64,000 nt of DNA from Nocardia flavorosea NBRC 108225 (GCF_001613385.1 NZ_BDCG01000019.1:124001-188000), one strand, 5' to 3'; positions 1-8,494 are shown, numbered from the stretch's first letter. Made by a program: numbers and translations. The notes: generated by a model from the sequence alone, not told the origin.

Positions 1-552
1 ATCCGCAAGCTCGGCTCGGTCGGCAAGGTCATCCCCACCATCCAGGCCCGGATCGTCGACGACGAGATGAACGATGTCGCGCCCGGTGAGGTCGGCGAGA
101 TCGTCTACCGCGGCCCCAGCATGATGTCGGGGTACTGGAACAAGCCGGAGGCCACCGCGGACGCCTTCGCCGGAGGCTGGTTCCACTCCGGTGACCTGGT
201 GCGCCAGGACGATGAAGGCTTCGTCTACGTCGTGGACCGCAAGAAGGACATGATCATTTCCGGCGGGGAGAACATCTACTGCGCCGAAGTGGAGAACGTC
301 CTGTTCGCGCATCCGAAGATCCGGGAGGCAGCGGTCATCGGACGGGCGCACGAGAAGTGGGGCGAGGTTCCGGTGGCCGTGGTCGCGCTGAACGACGCGG
401 ACGGCACGCTCACTCTCGAAGAACTGGAACCCTTCCTCAACGAGAACCTGGCTCGCTACAAGCATCCGAAGGAACTGGTGATCGTCGCGGAATTGCCGCG
501 CAATGCCAGCGGCAAGGTCGTGAAGGTGGAGCTGCGCAAGGACGGCGCGTAG
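1..552 (+). CDS. acyl-CoA synthetase (AMP-binding), C-terminal part
   Basis: The reading frame is open from the first base, so the gene starts upstream of the window and only the last 183 residues are seen. They match the C-terminal half of the ANL superfamily (fatty acid or aryl acid CoA ligases): the GYWNKPEAT segment, the FHSGDLV aspartate that binds the AMP ribose, the DRKKDMI hinge followed by SGGENIY, and the terminal NASGKVVK segment with the catalytic lysine. The enzyme activates a carboxylic acid with ATP and transfers it to CoA. Its substrate cannot be told from this part. A strong hairpin follows the stop codon. Confidence 0.93.
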   Translation: MRKLGSVGKVIPTIQARIVDDEMNDVAPGEVGEIVYRGPSMMSGYWNKPEATADAFAGGWFHSGDLVRQDDEGFVYVVDRKKDMIISGGENIYCAEVENVLFAHPKIREAAVIGRAHEKWGEVPVAVVALNDADGTLTLEELEPFLNENLARYKHPKELVIVAELPRNASGKVVKVELRKDGA

Positions 553-575
553 TCCCCGCACCACTCGAGCATGCT

Positions 576-609
576 CCGGGCCGGCCGGTGTCCACACCGG
601 CCGGCCCGG
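576..609. terminator. 16-bp stem terminator after the acyl-CoA synthetase gene
   Basis: A perfect inverted repeat with 16-base arms (CCGGGCCGGCC.../...GGCCGGCCCGG) and a two-base centre begins 24 bases after the stop codon. In RNA the loop would open to about TGTCCACA. There is no T tract, as is common for high-GC actinobacterial terminators. Confidence 0.75.
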
Positions 610-691
610 CATGGTTCCGCGTAGCGCCGGTGTCCTGGGATTTTCCCGACCCATTGTGCGGCACGGCCGCCGATGGTCGATCATCTACGGC

Positions 692-1282
692 ATGCCGGAA
701 CAAAACGCTGCTGTTCTCGCCCTGCACTGGCAGGTGAATGTCATTCGGCCGGAGGGCTTCTTCGGTCCGATGCTCGCCGAACCGGTGGCCGCCAGCGGAG
801 TGGTACAACGGGCCGCCGACTTCCACAAACAGGCCGCGGACCTGGGGCTGCCGATCGTCTTCACCCGGTTCATCGTCCCCGAGGACGAGGGCCGGCTGGT
901 GCGCAACACCGGGTTCATGGAATCGGTGGGTGCGGCGCAGCACGAGTTCCGGCCGGACGCCGCGGGCAGCCGGCTGATCGAGGAGATGGCGGACCAGGCC
1001 GACCATATCGTCGACAACCAGAAACTTTCGGGCCTGGCCGGCAACGACCTCCCGCGCTGGCTGGTGGACAGCGATATCGACACCCTCTTCCTCACCGGTG
1101 TCGCAACGAACCTGACGGTCGAGCAGACTGCGCGCCACGGCACCGATCTCGGCTTCACCGTCTACACGGTCGCGGACTGTGTGACCGCGGCCGACCCGCA
1201 GGTGCATACCGCTTCGTTGTCCAATATCGCGCTCGTCAGCGCAGGTCTGCGCACGGCCGCCGACGCCTTCGACCGGCTGTAG
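692..1282 (+). CDS. isochorismatase-fold protein with degenerate catalytic triad
   Basis: This 196-residue protein has the fold signature of cysteine/isochorismatase-like hydrolases. The ATG at 692 is preferred because it places the first beta-strand (AVLALHWQVN) at the N-terminus, as in the family. The usual catalytic Asp of the VIDMQND segment is His here (LALHWQVN). The Lys is kept (DNQKLSGLAGN). The usual nucleophile Cys in the GVATNLCVE motif is Thr (GVATNLTVE). True isochorismatases also lack the Cys, but they keep the Asp, so ordinary amidase or isochorismatase chemistry is doubtful. It may be a pseudoenzyme or bind a ligand. It lies between a terminated acyl-CoA synthetase gene and a convergent membrane protein gene. 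Confidence 0.8.
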   Translation: MPEQNAAVLALHWQVNVIRPEGFFGPMLAEPVAASGVVQRAADFHKQAADLGLPIVFTRFIVPEDEGRLVRNTGFMESVGAAQHEFRPDAAGSRLIEEMADQADHIVDNQKLSGLAGNDLPRWLVDSDIDTLFLTGVATNLTVEQTARHGTDLGFTVYTVADCVTAADPQVHTASLSNIALVSAGLRTAADAFDRL

Positions 1283-1291
1283 GCACCTACC

Positions 1292-3676
1292 TCAGATCAT
1301 GTTCTTATCGGTCATCCAGCGCATTACCTGCCAACCGCAGAAAACCGGGATCCAGCAGGTGAGAACGCGGTAGAGCAGTACCGACGGCACGGCGACCTCG
1401 GCCGGTAGACCGAACGCGGCCAGGCCACCGATCAGCGCGGCCTCGACCGCGCCGACACCACCCGGTGTGGGCGCGGCCGAGGCCAGGGTTCCGCCGATCA
1501 TCGTCACGATGGTGACGGTGACGAATGTCGTGCCTCCGCCGAACGCCTGCACACTCGCCCACAGCGCCAGGGCCTGGCCCAGGGTCAGGGCCGCGCAGCC
1601 GAGCACGATGACCGCGCAGCGTTTCGGGTCGCGGGCCAGCCGGGCCAGCTCCCCGACCACCTCCTGCAACTGCGGTAACACCGAAGTGTTGAGCCAGCGG
1701 CGCAGTTTCGGCACGAACATGAATGTGCCGATGATGCCCACCCCCACGCCGCCGATCAGGTACAGCACGGTAGGCGAGGGCACGAAATGCGATAAGTTCG
1801 CCGAGGTTCCGGCCGCCACGCTGAACAGCACCAACAACCCGATATGGGTCGACACCTGGACGGCCTGCTGTAATGCGACCGCGGCGGTGGCCCGGACCGC
1901 TCCGACCCCGCCCTTCTGCAGGAATCGCACACTCAACGCCAAACCGCCGACACGCGCCGGCGTGGTCGTGGCGGCGAAAGTGTTCGCGATCTGCATGAGC
2001 ACAAGTGGCCAGTACTTCACCACCCCCGAGGCGCAGGCCCACAACGCGGCCGCCGTGCCGAGGTAGGTCAACGAGGACAGCGCCAACCCGGCCAGCGCCC
2101 ACCACCAGTTGGCCTCCCGGAGCTGAGTGAAGAAGGTCGGTACCGCGCTGATGAACGGGTAGGCGACATAGACCAGGCCGATCAGCAGCACCAACTGGAG
2201 CAGGCTCTTGCGGTTGAACCGGGTGATCTGCTCGGCTTCGATCCGGTCCTGGCCGGTTTGGGTCCGCACTTCGTCACGGGCCGCGGTCACCACCGATTTC
2301 CACTCGGGAATGGAAGTACGGATACCGCGCGGCATGGCGAATTTGGTGAGCCGGCGCGAGGCCGTGAGCACCGTTTGTTCGCCGAGGACCTCGATCGCCG
2401 ACCGCACCGCGGCGTGCGGGCCGAACACCGCGGTCATCGACACGAGCAACTGGGCGATATCGGATTGCAGCTGCGCATCGGAGGCGCACAGTTCGGCCGC
2501 CGTGAACCCACCGAAGACCACGCCCTGCGCACCGACCCGGATCTCCGCCGGGCGTAATTCCCCGTGCGCGATCCCGCGTTCACGCAGGACCGTCAGTGCC
2601 CGCCAGACCGCGTCCAGCGCGGCGGTATCGGACGGATCCTGTTCGATCGAACGACCGGAGGGCAGAGTATGGGCGTAGAGCATCCAGCCGCGTGGCAGCC
2701 CCGCCACCGTCACCGGCCGGTGCGCGGCCACTCCCAGTTCGTCCAGCGCGATCGCCATCAGGGCCCGATGCTCCACGGCGCGATGCATCGAACCGTGCAG
2801 GGGCGCGGTCTCGCTGGAGCGGAAAGTGAGCCGGCGCCACAGCTGGCGTACCGCGCTGAGCGTGCGCTGATTCTTTCCGTACAGTTCGACCACGAGGGCC
2901 CGTTCGCGCTCTTCGATCGTCGCCGAGAGCATCAGCGCGCCGGGACCGGCCGGGCGGACAACGGTGAGCCGGTTGACGGTGTACCCGCGTTGGGCCAGCT
3001 GGCGGACCGCCGCCTCCAGCGGAACCTCCAGTGCCGGGGTCCCGACCAGCAGTACGATCACCGCGCCCACCAGCCAGCCGACGGCCAAGCCGAACATGGC
3101 ACGTGCCGGAACCACGGTGCTGACCACCAGATGCATCGGCGCGAAGGCCAGGATCAGCGCCCACAACCAGCGGCGGGGTCGTACCGGCAGCCACGGACTG
3201 GACACCGTGAGCACGGCGGCGAGCATGGCAATCCAGCGAGGGTCGTCGAGGAACTGCTGGAGGAAGGTTTTATCGGCCAGGTTCTCCGGCACCTGCAGAT
3301 GCCACTGCGGAGCCGATAGACCGTTCGGCGTGATGGACAACAGCAGTCCGGCCACGAGACCGGCGGTGGCGTATCCGGTGAGCAGTTTCCACTGCCCGCT
3401 CCACACCAGCTCCACGAGGATCGCGAACGGCAGGATCAGGATGGCGATCCCGTACAGCAGATAGACCAGATTCGACTGGTCCGGGTTCAGGAAACCGACG
3501 ATATTGGATACGGAACGCTCGAGCGCCAGCCATTCGGGCCGGGTGATCAACGATCCGGCGATGACCACGGCCACCCCGGCGACAGCGAAGACGACGCGCA
3601 GAATATCGCTGGTCCGCTTGGTGAGCGGTTGTAGCAGGTTGCCCGTTACCGGGATCTCCCGCCCATCGACTCGCAT
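1292..3676 (-). CDS. membrane protein: pseudokinase domain fused to LPG-synthase-type flippase domain
   Basis: The ATG at 3676 gives 794 residues starting MRVDGREIPV. Longer starts would run into the divergent hydrolase gene. The N-terminal third has about six to seven hydrophobic segments. A soluble middle region resembles a protein kinase C-lobe: the catalytic loop reads HGELRPAEI instead of HRDLKPxN, and the DFG position reads GGF, so catalysis is unlikely. The C-terminal 300 residues form the flippase-like domain of MprF/UPF0104 proteins, with its hallmark PTPGGVGAVEAAL. No GNAT-type lysyl-transferase domain is present. A role in lipid translocation, controlled by the pseudokinase part, is inference. 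Confidence 0.82.
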   Translation of the reverse strand: MRVDGREIPVTGNLLQPLTKRTSDILRVVFAVAGVAVVIAGSLITRPEWLALERSVSNIVGFLNPDQSNLVYLLYGIAILILPFAILVELVWSGQWKLLTGYATAGLVAGLLLSITPNGLSAPQWHLQVPENLADKTFLQQFLDDPRWIAMLAAVLTVSSPWLPVRPRRWLWALILAFAPMHLVVSTVVPARAMFGLAVGWLVGAVIVLLVGTPALEVPLEAAVRQLAQRGYTVNRLTVVRPAGPGALMLSATIEERERALVVELYGKNQRTLSAVRQLWRRLTFRSSETAPLHGSMHRAVEHRALMAIALDELGVAAHRPVTVAGLPRGWMLYAHTLPSGRSIEQDPSDTAALDAVWRALTVLRERGIAHGELRPAEIRVGAQGVVFGGFTAAELCASDAQLQSDIAQLLVSMTAVFGPHAAVRSAIEVLGEQTVLTASRRLTKFAMPRGIRTSIPEWKSVVTAARDEVRTQTGQDRIEAEQITRFNRKSLLQLVLLIGLVYVAYPFISAVPTFFTQLREANWWWALAGLALSSLTYLGTAAALWACASGVVKYWPLVLMQIANTFAATTTPARVGGLALSVRFLQKGGVGAVRATAAVALQQAVQVSTHIGLLVLFSVAAGTSANLSHFVPSPTVLYLIGGVGVGIIGTFMFVPKLRRWLNTSVLPQLQEVVGELARLARDPKRCAVIVLGCAALTLGQALALWASVQAFGGGTTFVTVTIVTMIGGTLASAAPTPGGVGAVEAALIGGLAAFGLPAEVAVPSVLLYRVLTCWIPVFCGWQVMRWMTDKNMI

Positions 3677-3794
3677 GTCGTATCGGTACTTTCGGATCGA
3701 GGTGAAGCCGGTCGGCCGCCCGCACACACCAAATCGTGAGTATGCAGGAGGCCGAGCCGGACGATACACACCAACACGCTGCCAGAATCTGTGG

Positions 3795-4394
3795 GTGAGC
3801 AATGATCTGCGCATCTGTTTCGTGGGAGATTCCTTCGTCGCCGGAATGGGGGATCCCGAGGTACTGGGCTGGAGTGGGCGACTGACGGTCGATGCCCACG
3901 CCGCGGGTGTCGCGCCCACCGCCTACAACCTCGGCGTCCGCCGGCAGACCTCGACCGATATCGCCGGGCGCTGGCAGGCCGAATGCCGGCAGCGGCTGCC
4001 CCGGGAGGCCCAGGGCCGGGTGGTGTTCTCGTTCGGAGTCAACGACACCATGCAGATCGACGGCCGGACCAGAGTGGCCACGGCCACTTCGGTGGTAAAT
4101 CTGCGCGCGATGCTCGCGGGCACGCATGTGGAATCGTGGCCTGTTCTCATGGTGGGCCCGCCGCCGGTGGACGACGCGGAGCACAACCGGCGCACCGCCG
4201 ACCTCGACGAACGCTTCGGGCAGGTCTGCGCAGAGCATGGGGTCCCTTATGTCAGCAGTTGTCACCGTCTGGCGGCCGATACTGTCTGGATGGAACAGGT
4301 ACGGGCCGGTGACGGTGCCCATCCCGGGACGGCTGGATATACCGCTTTCGCAGAACTGCTGCTGCCACACTGGCGCGAATGGCTGGGCTACTGA
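3795..4394 (+). CDS. SGNH/GDSL-family hydrolase
   Basis: This 199-residue protein starts at a GTG (VSNDLRICFVGDSF), leaving a 118-base divergent promoter region to the flippase gene. Block I is FVGDSFVAG, with Ser13 as nucleophile. Block III is FGVND, with the oxyanion-hole Asn. Block V is DGAHP, with the Asp and His of the triad near the C-terminus. No signal peptide is seen, so it probably acts in the cytoplasm as an esterase or lipase-like hydrolase. Its substrate is unknown. Confidence 0.88.
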   Translation: MSNDLRICFVGDSFVAGMGDPEVLGWSGRLTVDAHAAGVAPTAYNLGVRRQTSTDIAGRWQAECRQRLPREAQGRVVFSFGVNDTMQIDGRTRVATATSVVNLRAMLAGTHVESWPVLMVGPPPVDDAEHNRRTADLDERFGQVCAEHGVPYVSSCHRLAADTVWMEQVRAGDGAHPGTAGYTAFAELLLPHWREWLGY

Positions 4395-4440
4395 CCCTGG
4401 CAGTTGGGCAGAACGCTGCTCCGCGGCTCGGAGCCCGGCT

Positions 4441-4474
4441 CGGAAACGTCCCAGACGGTGCGGTTCCGTTTCCG
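4441..4474. terminator. possible bidirectional hairpin between convergent genes
   Basis: An 8-bp inverted repeat (CGGAAACG and CGTTTCCG) with an 18-base loop lies in the 91-base gap between the convergent SGNH hydrolase and ABC1 kinase genes, where a bidirectional terminator would be expected. Confidence 0.35.
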
Positions 4475-4485
4475 TCCGCCGCGGT

Positions 4486-5859
4486 TCAGCTCGCGGGCGC
4501 ACCCGAGAGGAAACCGCGCCGCACCGGGGCGAACACCTCCGCGAGTTCGGGAACCGAACGCACCAGCTCGGCGCCGTAATCGCATTCGGATTCCAGCTGG
4601 CTCAACGTCCCGACCATGGTGAGCGAGGCCCGGGCGAACGGTGTGCAATCCGGGGGCAGGGTCAGCTCCCGCATCACATTGGTCAGCCGCAGACTGGTGG
4701 TGCGCAGCACCTGCTTCCGCAGCCAGGACGTGGTCAGCCGGAAACGCTCGTGGCGGACCGGTTCCCCGCACGCCGAAAGCGCCGACTCCAGTGCGACCGC
4801 GTCGAACTTGCGGCTCGGTAACGCGAACCCGTGCCTGCGCACCGCCGTCTCCAGCGCCGCCGGTCCACCGTTGAAGATCGCATCGCACATCTGCACGGCC
4901 AAATCGATGAACCCCGGATGCGGCCAGGGCGCGCACGCCCCGAAATCGGCCACTCCCAGGCGCCCGTCCGGCAGCAGCCACAGATTGCCCGGATGCGGAT
5001 CGCAGTACAGCAGTCCGTGCTGTTCCCAGCCGGTGAGGACGAACCGCATCATCAGCTCACCGAGCCGGTCACGTTGCTCCCGGGTGCCCGAAGCGATGAT
5101 CCGCGTCGCCGAGGTCCCCCGCACCCACTCCGAAATGAGTACATCACCGCGCTGTTCCAGTACTTCCGGAACACAGAATTCGGCACTGTCGCGGTAAAAG
5201 GCCGCGAAGGTCCGCTGATTCTCGGCCTCGGCCGCGTAATCCAGTTCGGCGCGCACACTCTCACACAGCGCCTCGGTCATCGACTTCACATCCGCACCCG
5301 GCAGCAGCACCGATGCCAAGATCGAAACCCGCCGCAGCTGCACCAGATCCGATTCCACCGCGACCCGGGCGCCCGGATACATCACCTTCACCGCGACCTC
5401 GCGTCCGTCGTGCCACACCCCGCGATGCACCTGACCGATCGAGGCCGCCGCGGCCCGGCGATCGTCGAACTCCCGGAACAGATCGCGCCAGCGCGGGCCG
5501 AACGTATCGGCCATCACCCCGTGCACGGTCGGCGGCAGCATCACCGGCGCCGAATCCTGCAACCGGGCCAGCGCCGCCTGATAAGGCGCTGCGATATCGC
5601 GCGGCAGGGCGAGCTGATAGATCGCCAGCAACTGCCCGAGTTTGGCGGCGCAGCCCTTCAGTTCACCCAGCACCGCGAACATATGCTCGGCGGTGCGGTT
5701 CTGGATATCACGGTTCACCTCCGGCGCGGGCCGCCCGAGCGCCCGGCGACCCGCCCCCGCCGCCTGCCGGCCCGCATAGGCGACCGGCAGCGCTATGAGC
5801 TTGGCGCTGCGCAGCGCCGGGCGTACCGGAGGCGCGCCGGAATCGCGTCGACTGCTCAT
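4486..5859 (-). CDS. ABC1/UbiB-family atypical kinase
   Basis: The product has 457 residues. It shows the ABC1 family marks in order: the KxGQ motif (AAKLGQLL, near residue 75), the Ala-rich nucleotide loop replacing the glycine loop (RAAAASIGQVHRG), the VAVKVMYPG lysine segment, the catalytic loop YCDPHPGNLWLL and the metal-binding VADFGA. Such proteins use ATP and support isoprenoid-quinone or lipid metabolism at the membrane. Actinobacterial members are mostly uncharacterised. An SD-like GGAGG precedes the ATG. The start codon overlaps the TGA of a small upstream ORF (ATGA), which suggests translational coupling. Confidence 0.9.
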   Translation of the reverse strand: MSSRRDSGAPPVRPALRSAKLIALPVAYAGRQAAGAGRRALGRPAPEVNRDIQNRTAEHMFAVLGELKGCAAKLGQLLAIYQLALPRDIAAPYQAALARLQDSAPVMLPPTVHGVMADTFGPRWRDLFREFDDRRAAAASIGQVHRGVWHDGREVAVKVMYPGARVAVESDLVQLRRVSILASVLLPGADVKSMTEALCESVRAELDYAAEAENQRTFAAFYRDSAEFCVPEVLEQRGDVLISEWVRGTSATRIIASGTREQRDRLGELMMRFVLTGWEQHGLLYCDPHPGNLWLLPDGRLGVADFGACAPWPHPGFIDLAVQMCDAIFNGGPAALETAVRRHGFALPSRKFDAVALESALSACGEPVRHERFRLTTSWLRKQVLRTTSLRLTNVMRELTLPPDCTPFARASLTMVGTLSQLESECDYGAELVRSVPELAEVFAPVRRGFLSGAPAS

Positions 5860-6008
5860 CTGTGTCCTCCGGGTACGAGTGCGGGTCCTGTGTGGTCACG
5901 CTGTGCCGTGCCCTCCGGGCCCGGCTCGCTCATGCTGTGTCTTCCGGGTACGAGTGAGGGCCCTGCGTGGTTACACGGTGCTGCCTCCTCCGGGCCTGAC
6001 TCACTCAT
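5855..6008. repeat. two tandem copies of a 74/75-bp unit in the kinase leader
   Basis: CTCAT marks recur at 5855, 5929 and 6004, giving periods of 74 and 75 bases. The copies share CC/TTCCGGGTACGAGTG, GGTC/TACRC and CCTCCGGGCC blocks. The unit carries the translation start signals of the ABC1 kinase gene. Confidence 0.75.
5856..6008 (-). CDS. possible 50-residue upstream ORF made of two 25-residue copies
   Basis: The minus strand reads from an ATG at 6008 for 50 codons to a TGA that overlaps the ABC1 kinase start codon. The product is two similar 25-residue units, both beginning MSE-GPE and ending GP-LVPG-H. Each unit contains its own ATG, and an SD-like GGA(A/G)GACACAG stretch sits at the end of each unit, just before the next ATG. 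It may be a leader peptide that couples translation to the kinase, or simply a by-product of a DNA duplication in the leader. The function is unknown. Confidence 0.35.
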   Translation of the reverse strand: MSESGPEEAAPCNHAGPSLVPGRHSMSEPGPEGTAQRDHTGPALVPGGHR

Positions 6009-6047
6009 ACCTCTGATCCCCGAACCGAATCACTTGTTCTCCCGTGC

Positions 6048-6072
6048 AGTCTGGCATATTTGTGCATAGACT
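6048..6072. promoter_or_regulatory. possible operator in the kinase/GntR divergent promoter
   Basis: AGTCT and AGACT arms 15 bases apart frame an AT-richer core (GGCATATTTGTGCAT) about 40 bases upstream of the GntR gene. GntR regulators commonly bind their own divergent promoter. The arms are short, so this is tentative. Confidence 0.3.
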
Positions 6073-6108
6073 GTCTGGGACGTAACAACTGCCGAGAGAG
6101 GTGTATCC

Positions 6109-6897
6109 ATGGGGTCCCGCACGGTGGTCGCCGACGTCGCCGACGAACTGGCCCGGCGGGTTGCCGCGGGGGAATACCAGCCGGGGGAGCTGATGCCCTC
6201 GGTCCGTCAGGTCGCCGACGAGTTCGAAATGAACCGGGCCACCGCGCAGCTCACGCTCGGCCGGTTGGAATCCTACGGTTTCGTGGAGGCCAGGCGCGGT
6301 AAGGGCTTCACCATCCGTGAGGTGCGTTCGGCCGGCGGGCTGGACGTCTACCGCCACCTCTTCCGCTTCTCCATCCCGATGCCCGACGTCGCGATCGAGA
6401 TGTTCCGGGATATCGTCGAGGTCGAGCGGGGGATCGTCATGGATGCGCTGCTCGCCTACACCGGCGCAGCGCCGGGCGGACCGGTGGCAGCCGGTTTCGA
6501 TCTCGCCGAACTCAAGGCCGAAGTCGATGCGCTCGAAACCCTCGCACGCACCGATGTACCCGATCACCGACGCATTCTGGCCATCGAAATCGGGATCGTG
6601 CGGCGGTTGCTCGTCGCCCTCGAATCCAGCCTGCAACGTGCAATCCTGAACTCGATCGGCGATATGGTGCTCGAGGTGCCGGAGGCCGTCGAGGCATATT
6701 TCGCCGGCGCGGCCGATCTGCACGTACTGGTCTGGCGGGCGCTGATCGCGGTATGGGAATCGGACTCCGGCCCCTCGCCTGCGCAACTGGCCCTGTTCGA
6801 AGATCTTTTCGGGATCTATCACCACAAGGTGATCAACCGCTTCGAGGAACTCCTCGGAGCCCAGGACGATCCACAGATCCACGCCGTCACAGCGTGA
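6109..6897 (+). CDS. GntR-family transcriptional regulator (FadR-like)
   Basis: The product has 262 residues. Residues 1-70 form the winged helix typical of GntR proteins (ADELARRVAAGEYQPGELMPSVRQVADEFEMN, then RATAQLTLGRLESYGFVEARRGKGF). The remaining part is helical and looks like a FadR/FCD-type ligand-binding domain with scattered His and acidic residues. An AGAGAGG sequence sits 8 bases before the ATG. It is divergent from the ABC1 kinase gene and may regulate it and itself. The ligand is unknown. Confidence 0.88.
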   Translation: MGSRTVVADVADELARRVAAGEYQPGELMPSVRQVADEFEMNRATAQLTLGRLESYGFVEARRGKGFTIREVRSAGGLDVYRHLFRFSIPMPDVAIEMFRDIVEVERGIVMDALLAYTGAAPGGPVAAGFDLAELKAEVDALETLARTDVPDHRRILAIEIGIVRRLLVALESSLQRAILNSIGDMVLEVPEAVEAYFAGAADLHVLVWRALIAVWESDSGPSPAQLALFEDLFGIYHHKVINRFEELLGAQDDPQIHAVTA

Positions 6898-7245
6898 GCA
6901 GAACCCGGTTTCGCGGAGCGGCAGGCGCCTGTCGGTGTGCCCGGCAGCAAATTCACGAGGGCCCCGCTGAACTCGGGAGCCGGACCTGAGCAACGTCGGG
7001 GTACACGAGAGCTGAACCGGACAGTTCACCCGGTCGGTGCCGGCGCTGATGAGGTATGCGTTCGGCCGAGCGCCTTCGGGCGGCCGGCCGATACTCGGAT
7101 ATACGAACGTTGCTGGGCCGGTATGGGGTCCCGAACCTCTCGAATCGGCTATCGCGTTCCGCGTCTCCACCGTCGATGGCGGTGTCGCGGCGGATCCTGA
7201 CTGCCGGCCTTGCGGCTACCGAGGTGCCGACGGGCCAAGACGCAG
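6898..7245. other. non-coding gap before the convergent nitronate monooxygenase gene
   Basis: No plausible gene is seen in this stretch. Codon use and start sites in the short open frames do not look genuine. Hairpins at its right-hand side (7246-7278 and 7292-7323) serve the two convergent genes. Confidence 0.6.
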
Positions 7246-7278
7246 CCCGGCGCGGCACCGGTTCGGTGCGACGCCGGG
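7246..7278. terminator. two-part hairpin, likely GntR-side terminator
   Basis: An outer stem CCCGGCG/CGCCGGG (7 bp), a 2x2 internal loop and an inner stem GCACCG/CGGTGC (6 bp) with a GTT loop lie in the convergent intergenic region. Confidence 0.55.
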
Positions 7279-7291
7279 TCCACGGCGGGCA

Positions 7292-7323
7292 CGTTCGGCC
7301 GTGCGGGTCCGTACGGCCGAACG
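7292..7323. terminator. 11-bp stem terminator between convergent genes
   Basis: CGTTCGGCCGT and ACGGCCGAACG form a perfect 11-bp stem with a 10-base loop. It lies 7 bases beyond the stop codon of the minus-strand nitronate monooxygenase gene, so it probably ends that transcript and may act in both directions. Confidence 0.7.
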
Positions 7324-7329
7324 CGGTGA

Positions 7330-8457
7330 CTAGCCGGCGTCGTTGAGCTTGTTCAGGCGCTCGCAGGCGTTGACGTAGTCCTCGATGAGGCGGTTCATCA
7401 CATCGGCCGAACGCTCGGTCTTGTTCATCATGCCGACGATCTGGCCCACCGGGTTGAAGTTCACGTCCTTGGCGGCCTCCGGGTAACGGTGGCCGCGTTT
7501 CACGCCGTCCAGCGCGACCATCATCTGCAGCGGCATGGGCAGCGGATCCGGATTGTCGGCCGATTCCCAGGCGTCGGTCCACTCGTTGCGCAGCATCCGG
7601 GCCGGTTTACCGGTCCATGAGCGAGAGCGGATGGTGTCGTGGCTCGAGGCGTCGATCAGGGTCTGCATCTGCGCGGGCGGCACGTTGGCCTCTTCCACGG
7701 TCAGCCAGATGGACCCCGTCCAGGCCCCGGCGGCACCCATCGCCATGGCGGCCGCGACCTGGCGACCGTCGCCGATACCGCCCGCGGCCAGCACCGGCAG
7801 ATCGCCCACGGCGTCGATGACCTGCGGCCACAGCACCAGCGAGGAGACCTCACCGCAGTGTCCGCCACCCTCGGTGCCCTGGCAGACGACGAAGTCCAGG
7901 CCGGCGTTCTTGTGGTTCATGGCGTGCTTCACCGAACCGCAGAGCGCGCCGATGAGGCGCCCGGATTCCTGGATCTGCGAGACGAACTCCGGCGGGGGCG
8001 TACCCAGCGCGTTGGCGACCAGTTTCGCCTTCGGATGCCGAAGGATCACCTCGACCTGAGGCGCCGCGGTGGTGGCGGTCCACCCGAGCAGCTGCGGATG
8101 TACTTCCTCTTCGGGAAGTTTCGGCACGCCGTGATCGGCCAGGATCTTCTCGGCGAAATCGCGATGCCCCTGCGGGACGTGCTTGGCGAGTTCGGCCTCG
8201 AGCTCCTCGGGGGAGAGCCCGTCGATGCCCTTGCCCTCGTATTTGGAGGGGATCACCAGGTCGACACCGTAGGGGTTGTCGCCGACGTGTTCGTCGAGCC
8301 AGGCCAGCTCGACCTCGAGCTCTTCGGCCGTGAACCCGACCGCGCCGAGTACGCCGAGACCACCGGCGTTGCTGACCGCGGCAGCCACGTCGCGGCAATG
8401 AGTGAAGGCGAAGATGGGGAACTCGATCCCCAGCCGGTCGCAGATTTCGGTACGCAT
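7330..8457 (-). CDS. nitronate monooxygenase / 2-nitropropane dioxygenase family flavoprotein
   Basis: The product has 375 residues, with a TIM barrel of the NMO family: N-terminal FPIFAFTHCRDVAAAVSNAGGLG, the FMN phosphate-binding stretch GTEGGGHCGE, then LAAGGIGDGRQVAAAMAMGAAGAWTGS. The length and the start MRTEICDRLG match M. tuberculosis Rv1533-type proteins as I remember them. These FMN enzymes oxidise nitronates, and some actinobacterial relatives act in sterol catabolism (IpdC). Two sequences matching the KstR operator pattern lie upstream, which suggests control by the sterol regulator. The true substrate is not known. Confidence 0.88.
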   Translation of the reverse strand: MRTEICDRLGIEFPIFAFTHCRDVAAAVSNAGGLGVLGAVGFTAEELEVELAWLDEHVGDNPYGVDLVIPSKYEGKGIDGLSPEELEAELAKHVPQGHRDFAEKILADHGVPKLPEEEVHPQLLGWTATTAAPQVEVILRHPKAKLVANALGTPPPEFVSQIQESGRLIGALCGSVKHAMNHKNAGLDFVVCQGTEGGGHCGEVSSLVLWPQVIDAVGDLPVLAAGGIGDGRQVAAAMAMGAAGAWTGSIWLTVEEANVPPAQMQTLIDASSHDTIRSRSWTGKPARMLRNEWTDAWESADNPDPLPMPLQMMVALDGVKRGHRYPEAAKDVNFNPVGQIVGMMNKTERSADVMNRLIEDYVNACERLNKLNDAG

Positions 8458-8480
8458 GGCGCTGCTGGTCTCCCTATGCC

Positions 8481-8494
8481 TGGAACAAGTTACA
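8481..8494. promoter_or_regulatory. KstR-type operator match, promoter-proximal
   Basis: TGGAACAAGTTACA fits the published KstR pattern TnnAACnnGTTnnA exactly and lies 23 bases upstream of the nitronate monooxygenase ATG on its promoter side, close to an AT-rich TACATAAT stretch. Confidence 0.5.

Noticed and set aside
4831..6069. Long plus-strand open frame opposite the ABC1 kinase gene
   Set aside because: It is the mirror of a clear kinase gene, as often seen in high-GC DNA, and has no family features.
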